From assembly GCA_017652345.1 (NCBI GenBank), contig JAGCBE010000335.1, positions 1 to 17,221 on the forward strand: a stretch of 17,221 nt of DNA. Reading direction: 5' to 3'. Both the position numbers and the translations under genes were made by a program. Origin of the DNA: Methanobrevibacter sp. (GTDB taxonomy: Archaea; Methanobacteriota; Methanobacteria; Methanobacteriales; Methanobacteriaceae). Under the pieces are notes generated by a model that made no database searches, was not told the DNA's origin, and saw nothing but the letters and a program-made list of their open reading frames with translations. Below, in pieces: positions 1 to 5,153 of the stretch (the first letter of the stretch is position 1; each line of letters begins with the position of its first letter).

Positions 1-155
1 AAGGTATCTTCCTTATTTTTCTTGCATTTTCCCCATTTTATGTTATAGCTCTTGACAAATCATCAGCTTTATGATTCATCATAAACCTGTGGAAAAACCT
101 GTGCAATTGTGGAAAACTTTGTTGCACAATGTTGGAAAAAGATATTGCAAAATGT
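1..155. repeat. Putative left inverted terminal repeat / replication end
   Basis: The first 155 bases hold no ORF with a ribosome binding site. The last nine bases of this block (147-155, GCAAAATGT) reappear inverted as the last nine bases of the window (17213-17221). Protein-primed phage genomes are linear with inverted terminal repeats. A repeat of this kind is normally collapsed by an assembler, so one copy stays attached to one end and the contig breaks at the repeat boundary on the other. The pattern seen here fits that, but the second copy is not in the window, so the repeat is an inference. Position 1 may or may not be the true terminus. Confidence 0.45.
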
Positions 156-172
156 GAAAAGTTTGATACAAT
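145..172 (+). promoter_or_regulatory. Early rightward promoter, extended -10
   Basis: The -35 box TTGCAA (145-150) is followed by a 16-base spacer and TACAAT (167-172). The -10 is preceded by TGA, which makes an extended -10 (TGn). The expected start is near 179. The predicted transcript opens with a small hairpin, ACAAAC (180-185) pairing with GTTTGT (191-196). This is host vegetative sigma-type architecture and would drive the four rightward genes. Confidence 0.7.
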
Positions 173-179
173 AGAGATA

Positions 180-196
180 ACAAACCAAGAGTTTGT
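180..196 (+). promoter_or_regulatory. Inverted repeat at the start of the early transcript
   Basis: ACAAAC (180-185) and GTTTGT (191-196) form a six-base stem with a five-base loop, placed at about +1 to +17 of the early mRNA. It could act as an operator at DNA level or as a 5' stabilising hairpin in RNA. Too short to decide. Confidence 0.35.
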
Positions 197-237
197 GGAA
201 ATAATATTAACTAAGTGTTTAACAAAGGAGTAACACT

Positions 238-633
238 ATGAAAAGCGTAACAGCTAAACCAACAACAAAATCAACTAACGATCTCAAAGAGTGTTTGGCA
301 CTTTGGAATCAAACTAGTAAAGATAAGAAAACAAATTACTTTACAGGTAAAACATCTGATGGATCGATGCGATTGGTTGCTTTTATCAATACAGTAAAAA
401 CAAATCCAAAACAGCCAGATATTACAATTTATGAAAAGGTTGAAAAGGGTAAGGAAGCAAATCAAGTAGCATTACTATGGGAAAACACCAGCAAAAGCGG
501 AAAGCGTTATTTGAGTGGGTCAACTAATGACAATGAAAAGATCATCGGATTCTTTAATGAAAACACTCAGAATGACAAATATCCAGCTATACGTGTTTAT
601 TACAAGGATCAATCAAATGAAACTACGAAATAA
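238..633 (+). CDS. Early protein with two tandem copies of one small domain
   Basis: A 131-aa soluble protein, first gene of the rightward arm, with a good ribosome binding site (AAAGGAG at 224-230) seven bases before ATG. It is built from two related halves. Residues about 20-66 contain LWNQTSK, YFTGKTSDG, LVAFINT and PDITIYEK. Residues about 79-123 contain LWENTSK, YLSGSTND, IIGFFNE and PAIRVYYK. The shared pattern is LWxxTSKxxKxxYxxG...hxxFxN...PxIxhY. Single copies of this type of domain occur as small hypothetical proteins in Firmicutes and their mobile elements, from memory. No catalytic residues or membrane segments are seen. By position (next to a genome end, early promoter) it could serve in replication, DNA binding or host takeover, like the small early proteins p5/p6 of phi29, but that is a guess from location. 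Confidence 0.85.
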   Translation: MKSVTAKPTTKSTNDLKECLALWNQTSKDKKTNYFTGKTSDGSMRLVAFINTVKTNPKQPDITIYEKVEKGKEANQVALLWENTSKSGKRYLSGSTNDNEKIIGFFNENTQNDKYPAIRVYYKDQSNETTK

Positions 634-1096
634 GAAAACTGGGGAGATATGCGACTTAAGCGAAGGATTTATTAGGGATACTTACAGTGGTGAGATGATT
701 CAGATAAAACCATTCGCCATAAGCAATAAAGAAGGGTATGTATATAGTTCTCTCGCAGAACTCAACAAGGAGTGGGAAGATTACGAAGAACCGAAAGGAT
801 GCTGGATAATTAATATCTTAGGAATTATTGAATATACTCATTTCCGAAATAGAGATGAAGCTGAAATACTCAGAGAGATTGGCAACTACTTTGAAACTAA
901 AGAAGAAGCCGAAAAAGCTGCAGAAAAGTTGAAGGCTTGGCAACGGCTGAAAGATAAAGGGCTAAAGGTAACTGAATGGAGCCACGGTCTTTATCTTGAT
1001 AAAACTATAGTTGGCAGATTTCGTTATGAGTTTCCGATAGATAATAAAGAAGACATTGAAAAAGACCTAGACTTGCTGATTGGAGGTGAAGAATGA
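617..1096 (+). CDS. Hypothetical early protein, 159 aa
   Basis: Starts at ATG 617, inside the end of the previous gene (17-base overlap), with AAGGA (604-608) eight bases upstream. A longer reading from 515 has no such site and runs antiparallel to nothing known, so the short start is preferred. The N-terminal part is basic and polar. Residues about 48-65 (LNKEWEDYEEPKGCW) lead to a helical stretch containing GNYFETKEEAEKAAEKLKAW and then RLKDKGLKV. A 'YF.TKEEAE.A.EKLKAW.RLKDKG' helix is common in hypothetical proteins of Gram-positive phages and conjugative elements, from memory; their function is not known to me. The C-terminus is acidic (EDIEKDLDLL). No membrane segment is seen. Its end overlaps the next start (ATGA), which suggests translational coupling. 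Confidence 0.8.
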   Translation: MKLRNKKTGEICDLSEGFIRDTYSGEMIQIKPFAISNKEGYVYSSLAELNKEWEDYEEPKGCWIINILGIIEYTHFRNRDEAEILREIGNYFETKEEAEKAAEKLKAWQRLKDKGLKVTEWSHGLYLDKTIVGRFRYEFPIDNKEDIEKDLDLLIGGEE

Positions 1097-1203
1097 GAAC
1101 TAAGAAATATCGAAGAATAATAAACGTTAATTATATAGAATTACCAATTAAAGAAATAAAAGTAAATAGAAGAAACTATGTTAAATTAAGTTATAAGGAT
1201 TAA
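1093..1203 (+). CDS. 36-aa basic microprotein
   Basis: A small ORF whose ATG (1093-1095) overlaps the preceding stop as ATGA. A near-perfect ribosome binding site, GGAGGTG (1082-1088), sits four bases before the start. The product begins MRTKKYRRIINVNY and ends KLSYKD. It is strongly basic, with lysine and arginine making up about a third of residues. The stop TAA (1201-1203) lies three bases before the next ATG. Position, spacing and the strong site argue for real translation; length alone would not. Candidate roles include nucleic-acid binding or a small host-directed peptide, but nothing in the sequence proves either. Confidence 0.65.
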   Translation: MRTKKYRRIINVNYIELPIKEIKVNRRNYVKLSYKD

Positions 1204-1206
1204 ATT

Positions 1207-1437
1207 ATGTTAAAACCAATAGTTAAAACATTTCTAAGAAACTATATAGCATTAAATGGTTTATCAATGTCTGAGATTGATCATGTATATATTACTTGTT
1301 ACAAGTATTATACAGAATTTGAGTTTTGCACTACAAATAAAGATATATTCAATATTGATATAAACTCATTATTATTTGATACAGATTTATTTGATAAAGA
1401 TCATGCATATGGATTAGAAGAATTGGGTATAATATAA
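1207..1437 (+). CDS. Hypothetical early protein, 76 aa
   Basis: Last gene of the rightward arm, preceded by AAGGA (1195-1199) at a suitable distance from ATG and only three bases after the previous stop. The protein has a short basic N-terminus (MLKPIVKTFLRNYIALNG) followed by an acidic, aromatic-rich body with YITCYKYYTEFEFCTTN and a C-terminus rich in aspartate (FDTDLFDKDH). No membrane segment or known motif is recognised. Transcription ends shortly downstream at a series of hairpins. Confidence 0.75.
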   Translation: MLKPIVKTFLRNYIALNGLSMSEIDHVYITCYKYYTEFEFCTTNKDIFNIDINSLLFDTDLFDKDHAYGLEELGII

Positions 1438-1446
1438 ACAATCTAT

Positions 1447-1464
1447 AATCATAGATTATAATTT
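1447..1464 (+). other. Small AT-rich inverted repeat after the rightward operon
   Basis: TATAATC-ATAGATTATA symmetry lies just after the stop at 1437: AATCTAT and ATAGATT arms around AATC, starting at about 1440. It has no clean T-run behind it, so it is at best a weak 3' end structure. Confidence 0.25.
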
Positions 1465-1479
1465 TACTCTTATTGATAG

Positions 1480-1513
1480 AATACCATCGTTAAATCGGTG
1501 GTATTTTATTATT
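1480..1513 (+). terminator. Intrinsic terminator of the rightward operon
   Basis: AATACCATCG (1480-1489) pairs with CGGTGGTATT (1496-1505), giving a ten-base stem with one G-T pair and a six-base loop. It is followed by a T-rich stretch (TTATTATTT). It sits 43 bases after the last stop of the operon. Confidence 0.7.
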
Positions 1514-1532
1514 TACCAATTTGTGATATAAT
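1510..1532 (+). promoter_or_regulatory. Extended -10 promoter of a small RNA
   Basis: A perfect TATAAT (1527-1532) is preceded by TGA (1524-1526), giving the extended -10 signature TGnTATAAT. The -35 region near 1504-1510 is T-rich but poor, which extended -10 promoters tolerate. The expected start is about 1538-1540, exactly where the first hairpin of the RNA below begins. Confidence 0.5.
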
Positions 1533-1538
1533 CAAACT

Positions 1539-1616
1539 ATCCTAATCAGCCACATTAGGATTTTCAAAGTGTTACTTTGGAGATAAATACCCAGTTGCCC
1601 ACGCTGGGTATTTTTA
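1539..1616 (+). ncRNA. Putative three-hairpin small RNA
   Basis: About 78 bases with no ORF but dense structure. Hairpin 1 pairs ATCCTAAT (1539-1546) with ATTAGGAT (1554-1561) around CAGCCAC. Hairpin 2 pairs CAAAGT (1565-1570) with ACTTTG (1574-1579) around GTT and can extend by two more pairs. Hairpin 3 pairs AAATACCCAG (1585-1594) with CTGGGTATTT (1604-1613) around TTGCCCACG and runs into a T-tract, so it doubles as an intrinsic terminator. A perfect extended -10 lies just upstream at 1524-1532. Promoter, structure and terminator together suggest a discrete transcript. In phi29 a small RNA (pRNA) works with the gp16 packaging ATPase, and this phage has a gp16-like ATPase. Equating the two is speculation: this RNA is shorter, and I see no clear complementary loop pair. 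Confidence 0.5.
1585..1616 (+). terminator. Intrinsic terminator of the putative small RNA
   Basis: A ten-base perfect stem (AAATACCCAG with CTGGGTATTT) with a nine-base loop, followed by TTATG. It ends the putative small RNA and backs up the upstream operon terminator. Confidence 0.65.
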
Positions 1617-1880
1617 TGTTATAATTAAATGGTTATGTACATTAATATCTTAAATGTTAAATGTATAATACCTCCCACAACTCTTTCCATAAGATTTTCT
1701 CAAACAATAAAAATTATATAAATTTACAATAACAAAACACCATCAGACGTAACCAACTGATGGTGCTTTTTATTATCAAGATATAACAAACTACTTTATA
1801 AAATATAACATTTTCTATAAAGTTCACGATGGTAATATAAATAATTATAATCCAACTTATAACATTAACTTTGAATATAA
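1617..1880. other. AT-rich convergent junction, rest
   Basis: Apart from the two-way terminator at 1738-1771, this stretch is very AT-rich and shows no gene with a convincing start. A promoter-like TTAATA (1642-1647), 16 bases, TATAAT (1664-1669) reads rightward but could only make a roughly 100-base RNA ending at the terminator. A seven-base inverted repeat, CTTTATA (1794-1800) with TATAAAG (1816-1822), lies after the terminator. A 21-codon hydrophobic ORF on the minus strand near 1690-1630 has no proper ribosome binding site. Confidence 0.5.
1731..1771. terminator. Two-way terminator between convergent arms
   Basis: CACCATCAG (1738-1746) pairs perfectly with CTGATGGTG (1757-1765) around a ten-base loop. 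On the plus strand it is followed by CTTTTTATT. On the minus strand it is followed by the complement of AACAAAACA (TTTTGTT). It can therefore stop the rightward early transcript and, 110 bases past the lower collar stop, the long leftward late transcript. Confidence 0.8.
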
Positions 1881-2669
1881 TTAATAAACCAACATAAACA
1901 ACTCTGTTATACGTGGATCATTAATAATTTGCTGTTCAATATTGATAATAACATCTCGATACTTTTGGATCAAATCCTGTGCTGATACAACACCAAAATT
2001 ACCTTTGGTAGTTTCAACAGTCGATTCAGATTCACTTCCAATAACTCTATTAGTACCACTAGATTCTGAAGTTCCGGATGCTTGACTTGATCCTGTGTTA
2101 GTACCATTTTGAGATGTGCTATCTTTATTCCATTTAACATCATCAGCATAACTAACACTATCAATATTTTGTGCTGGTATGCTTATTTGACCCTGTGGAG
2201 TTGCACTATTAACACTTTTACCATTACCACTAGTAGAAGCTGTTGTGGTGCTTGTATCGCTTGCTGTCGATGAATTAGATGATTCAGATGATTGTTCACC
2301 ATTAGTTTCATCATTCTTATCTCTATCAATAGTACGCTTATAATCAACGTTATAAATCGGATTGAAATCTTGGTCGGCTGAATAGAATAATTGATTGTAA
2401 TACGGCATTATCTCATTCAATGCTGTTTCTAACTCAAATAGAAAACGGCCAACTGTTTCAAATCCAATTTCACGCCATCTATAATAATTAAGTATCTTAT
2501 TATTAAGCTGTTCACGTGTGGGGATTACATAAGCTGTACCATAGGTGTTGTCTGTGCTTTTAGATACATATAATGGATAGGTTGACATCGCTTGATCAAT
2601 CAACGGTTTTGTTTGTGGATTAGTAATTAAATTTACTAATATTTCTGTATATCTTGCTGGCTGTAACAT
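1881..2669 (-). CDS. Lower collar (tail connector) protein, gp11-like
   Basis: A 262-aa protein, last gene of the leftward late arm, directly after the portal gene in the gp10-gp11 order of phi29. It would form the ring joining the portal to the tail knob. The N-terminal ~110 residues are structured (ARYTEILVNL, YYRWREIGFETVGRF, MPYYNQLFYS). They are followed by a long Ser/Thr/Asn/Gly-rich stretch (about 122-222), and the C-terminus returns to helix (QDLIQKYRDVIINIEQQII, DPRITELFMLVY). phi29 gp11 is of similar size (about 290 aa). The ATG overlaps the portal stop as TAATG, with GGAGAAG in the portal's own C-terminal codons acting as the ribosome binding site, so the two are probably coupled. 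Identification rests on synteny, size and the WREIGF/FELE and C-terminal motifs. Confidence 0.85.
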   Translation of the reverse strand: MLQPARYTEILVNLITNPQTKPLIDQAMSTYPLYVSKSTDNTYGTAYVIPTREQLNNKILNYYRWREIGFETVGRFLFELETALNEIMPYYNQLFYSADQDFNPIYNVDYKRTIDRDKNDETNGEQSSESSNSSTASDTSTTTASTSGNGKSVNSATPQGQISIPAQNIDSVSYADDVKWNKDSTSQNGTNTGSSQASGTSESSGTNRVIGSESESTVETTKGNFGVVSAQDLIQKYRDVIINIEQQIINDPRITELFMLVY

Positions 2670-3559
2670 TATTCTTCTCCCTCTCCATTATAATTAATAT
2701 CTTTAACCATATCGATAAATTCACCAGGTAATTCAGCTAATTTTCTTCGATGGACTCTAATATCTGTACCAAACATTCCATTGATCAATTCACAGGCTTT
2801 TTCACGTGCTTTTAACATAACATCTTCCGATGCTCTAACTTGCTCATCATTTGCTTGTACTTCATCTGTAACCACTCGCTCACGTTTATCCATATTGGCA
2901 TTATTAATACCTAGAAAAGTCATACATTCATTCCATATGGCGTGTTTCTGTATCTGCAACTTATCAAATACCACTGGTGGTTTAAGATCGAGAATTTGAA
3001 TTTGTGATAAATCAAAATTCTTATCTGCGTAAATAACTGGCTCATTGTCTGCACGCTGGTTAATTGCTTGCTTAAATGATAACTTTTGTTTATCACTACA
3101 TCTTACAACGATTGGTGTTTTCTGTGCTGAAATATTTACATCGATTGTACGCTTAATAGTAGCTAGATCATATGCATAAAGTCTTATAGTAGGTGCTGTT
3201 GGCAACATCAAATCATTATTACGTATAATTACACAATTATTATTATTAATTAATTGCTTACCTTCGTAAATGTAATTGGTAGCAACTGGCTTTACTTTAG
3301 TTGGCTCATCATAATAATTTAGAGTACCATCTTCAGCTAATTTAGCAACCATCAACCCAATAGTTGGATCGTTGTAGAAAAGACATTTACCCTCGCAGTA
3401 AAGGTAAGATTCAATCCATTTTTCATCTATACCATTCGGTAGATTTTCCCATTTGAATAATGCTCTAGCTATTAGCATTAGTCGAAAATAATAATCTGTA
3501 AATGCAATATCATTTGCTCGCTTTGCCATGTCTTTATAACTTAATATTGTATCATACAT
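2669..3559 (-). CDS. Portal (upper collar / connector) protein, gp10-like
   Basis: A 296-aa protein (phi29 gp10 is about 309 aa). Twelve copies would form the portal ring at one capsid vertex, through which the ATPase packages DNA and to which the tail attaches. The N-terminus carries the amphipathic helix region YYFRLMLIARALFKWENLP typical of this family. The best landmark is TFLGINNAN followed by MDKRERVVTDEVQAN (about 214-237), a conserved region of the gp10 type. The C-terminus has a basic stretch (RVHRRKL) and a Glu-rich end. The start has AGAGG a few bases upstream. It lies between the tail knob and lower collar genes, as in phi29. Confidence 0.92.
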   Translation of the reverse strand: MYDTILSYKDMAKRANDIAFTDYYFRLMLIARALFKWENLPNGIDEKWIESYLYCEGKCLFYNDPTIGLMVAKLAEDGTLNYYDEPTKVKPVATNYIYEGKQLINNNNCVIIRNNDLMLPTAPTIRLYAYDLATIKRTIDVNISAQKTPIVVRCSDKQKLSFKQAINQRADNEPVIYADKNFDLSQIQILDLKPPVVFDKLQIQKHAIWNECMTFLGINNANMDKRERVVTDEVQANDEQVRASEDVMLKAREKACELINGMFGTDIRVHRRKLAELPGEFIDMVKDINYNGEGEE

Positions 3560-3570
3560 ATCTTTTACCT

Positions 3571-5136
3571 CTATACTATATTATTACTTAAACTATAATT
3601 TTGTATTTCACTAGCATTACGCCAAAAGGTAATACCATCATTATAAGCGTTTTTAATCTTTTGCATATCATCGTTCGGTACAGGGCCATCAATGTTAACA
3701 TCTATACATTTAGTATACCACCATCTGGCCCTATGTGCTTTATTTGGCACTTTAACACGATTTACTTTATATCCAAACATACTAAAATAATTATCGATAA
3801 TCTGGGCATATTCTGCTTTAATTGTCATGTGATAGAAATAAAATTTATTCTTACTATTACAAGTATTAATATCACCACCATTAGTATTACCCTTAGCAAC
3901 TGGTGGTTGCAATGAATGTTCATAGATTTGACCAATAGATGATGCTATACCTAATGCACCACTTGTGATCATTCCAGCACCAGCCATTCCACCACCAGCA
4001 CCAAGTAATCCAGCACCACCAATAATACCTAATGCATTAGATGCTATGCCAACACCAATATTTACAGCATTCTGTGTTAACCAGTTAGTGTACAAGTCTT
4101 GCGACCAGCTCATAGTCGGAAATTTACCACACATCAATCCTTCTTCTTGATTAACTTCAGCGTTTTTATAATTCTTTGGTGAACATTTAATAGATGCACC
4201 AATGGTAGGTACACCAGAAATCTCAAACTGACAATCATTAGTTGAAAAGTTTTCATATTGTAAAACATTAGATGATCCATTGTTATTACTATTTAATATA
4301 TAACAATAGGGAAATGTTAAAAGTTTATTATTTACTGGTGTATATCCGTTTAATGATGATGGTTTTGTTGTAGTATGTGTATATGTTACAGGACTAAGTT
4401 GCCCACTATAATGTGCTTCCTGTGGTGATGTATCGTTGATAACTTTTTTAGGTACAGCATATACTGCTGTAATTGCATCACCATATCCATTGTCATCATA
4501 TGCTTTAATTACATTTACCATCATGGTTAAACCGGATGTGGTATTATCGAAAATATAAGCACCACCAGCTTCCCAAATTCCACCATAACTCGTTGCATAT
4601 TCATGAATTGGCTCACCTTCACCTGTTGGCACTTGCATCGTAACTCTCAAAACCACAGCTAGTTCATTAAGCTCATTATCACGATCCACAGAGTTACAAA
4701 CATATTCACCAGTTTCTACATTCTCTGGTACAGTATGTAAACCAACTGTATCATTATTTACGTGTTCACGCTCTACAAAACTAGATTTAACTGTTATATC
4801 AAACATATAAGTTTGCATTACATCGGTTTCAATGTAAATATCGGTACGACCATCATCTACATATTCCATTCTAGTAATAAAAGCATAAAACCATTTATTA
4901 CTATATGCACTATTTTGATACATCACATAATTACAGTTTGCCAGAGTGTCATATTGTGCTGGCACTCTGATAAAGTGATCTTTACGTTGATAGCTAAAAT
5001 CTGTGTAACTCTTTTGGATCACACTTTGAAAATACGATTGTTGTGCTGATGCATTAGCAAAATACAATGTATTTTTTAAATCTGATTCTAGTGGCACATT
5101 AAGTAAATATACTTTTGTTATGTATGGTGATGGCAT
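3571..5136 (-). CDS. Tail knob / distal tube protein, gp9-like
   Basis: A 521-aa structural protein forming the distal tail tube. The start is placed at ATG 5136 (MPSPYITKVYLL), which has AGAAAGGAA upstream. A reading from a TTG at 5172 would add 12 residues and overlap the previous gene without a site of its own. The N-terminal half has the family pattern of a tail-tube fold (VYLLNVPLE, YSNKWFYAFITRMEYV, YIETDVMQTY, SFVEREHV). Residues about 356-405 form a long Gly/Ala/Ile-rich hydrophobic segment (NIGVGIASNALGIIGGAG, then GMAGAGMITSGALGIASSIG). In phi29 gp9 a comparable hydrophobic loop plugs the tube and inserts into the host membrane during DNA ejection. The C-terminus (YHMTIKAEYAQIIDNYFSMFGYKVNRVKVP) is strongly conserved in this family. 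Confidence 0.93.
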   Translation of the reverse strand: MPSPYITKVYLLNVPLESDLKNTLYFANASAQQSYFQSVIQKSYTDFSYQRKDHFIRVPAQYDTLANCNYVMYQNSAYSNKWFYAFITRMEYVDDGRTDIYIETDVMQTYMFDITVKSSFVEREHVNNDTVGLHTVPENVETGEYVCNSVDRDNELNELAVVLRVTMQVPTGEGEPIHEYATSYGGIWEAGGAYIFDNTTSGLTMMVNVIKAYDDNGYGDAITAVYAVPKKVINDTSPQEAHYSGQLSPVTYTHTTTKPSSLNGYTPVNNKLLTFPYCYILNSNNNGSSNVLQYENFSTNDCQFEISGVPTIGASIKCSPKNYKNAEVNQEEGLMCGKFPTMSWSQDLYTNWLTQNAVNIGVGIASNALGIIGGAGLLGAGGGMAGAGMITSGALGIASSIGQIYEHSLQPPVAKGNTNGGDINTCNSKNKFYFYHMTIKAEYAQIIDNYFSMFGYKVNRVKVPNKAHRARWWYTKCIDVNIDGPVPNDDMQKIKNAYNDGITFWRNASEIQNYSLSNNIV

Positions 5137-5153
5137 ATTATCTATTCCTTTCT

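Larger units (their letters stand above)
88..202 (+). repeat. Repeated TGTGGAAA motifs flanking the early promoter
   Basis: TGTGGAAAA occurs at 88-96 and again at 108-116, two helical turns apart. A version with one inserted base (TGTTGGAAAA) lies at 130-139, and TGTGGAAAT lies at 194-202 just past the transcription start. Seven-base inverted arms TGTGCAA (100-106) and TTGCACA (122-128) are interleaved with them. The motif differs by one base from the DnaA-box-like TGTGGATAA. These could be binding sites for a phage regulator, for a replication-initiation or double-strand-binding protein (the role of p4/p6 in phi29), or for host DnaA. Only the repeats themselves are seen. Confidence 0.5.

Noticed and set aside
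52..75. TTGACA at 52-57 with TATGAT at 70-75 as a left-end promoter
   Set aside because: The spacer is only 12 bases, too short for a sigma-70-type promoter, and no other -10 fits at 16-18 bases.
515..616. Upstream extension of the 159-aa early gene to 515
   Set aside because: It would overlap the previous gene by more than 100 bases without a ribosome binding site, while ATG 617 has one.
1630..1692. 21-codon hydrophobic ORF on the minus strand (MERVVGGIIHLTFKILMYITI), toxin-like
   Set aside because: No good ribosome binding site, lies past the two-way terminator of the late transcript, and the AT-rich context makes short hydrophobic ORFs likely by chance.
1642..1771. Second small RNA starting from TTAATA-16-TATAAT and containing an anti-Shine-Dalgarno ACCTCCC
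   Set aside because: ACCTCCC would lie between the -10 and the start point, so it would not be in the RNA, and the stretch before the terminator shows little structure.
1438..1880. CRISPR array or tRNA in the hairpin-rich junction
   Set aside because: Hairpins differ in sequence and spacing, there are no repeated units, and no cloverleaf or CCA-type end is visible.
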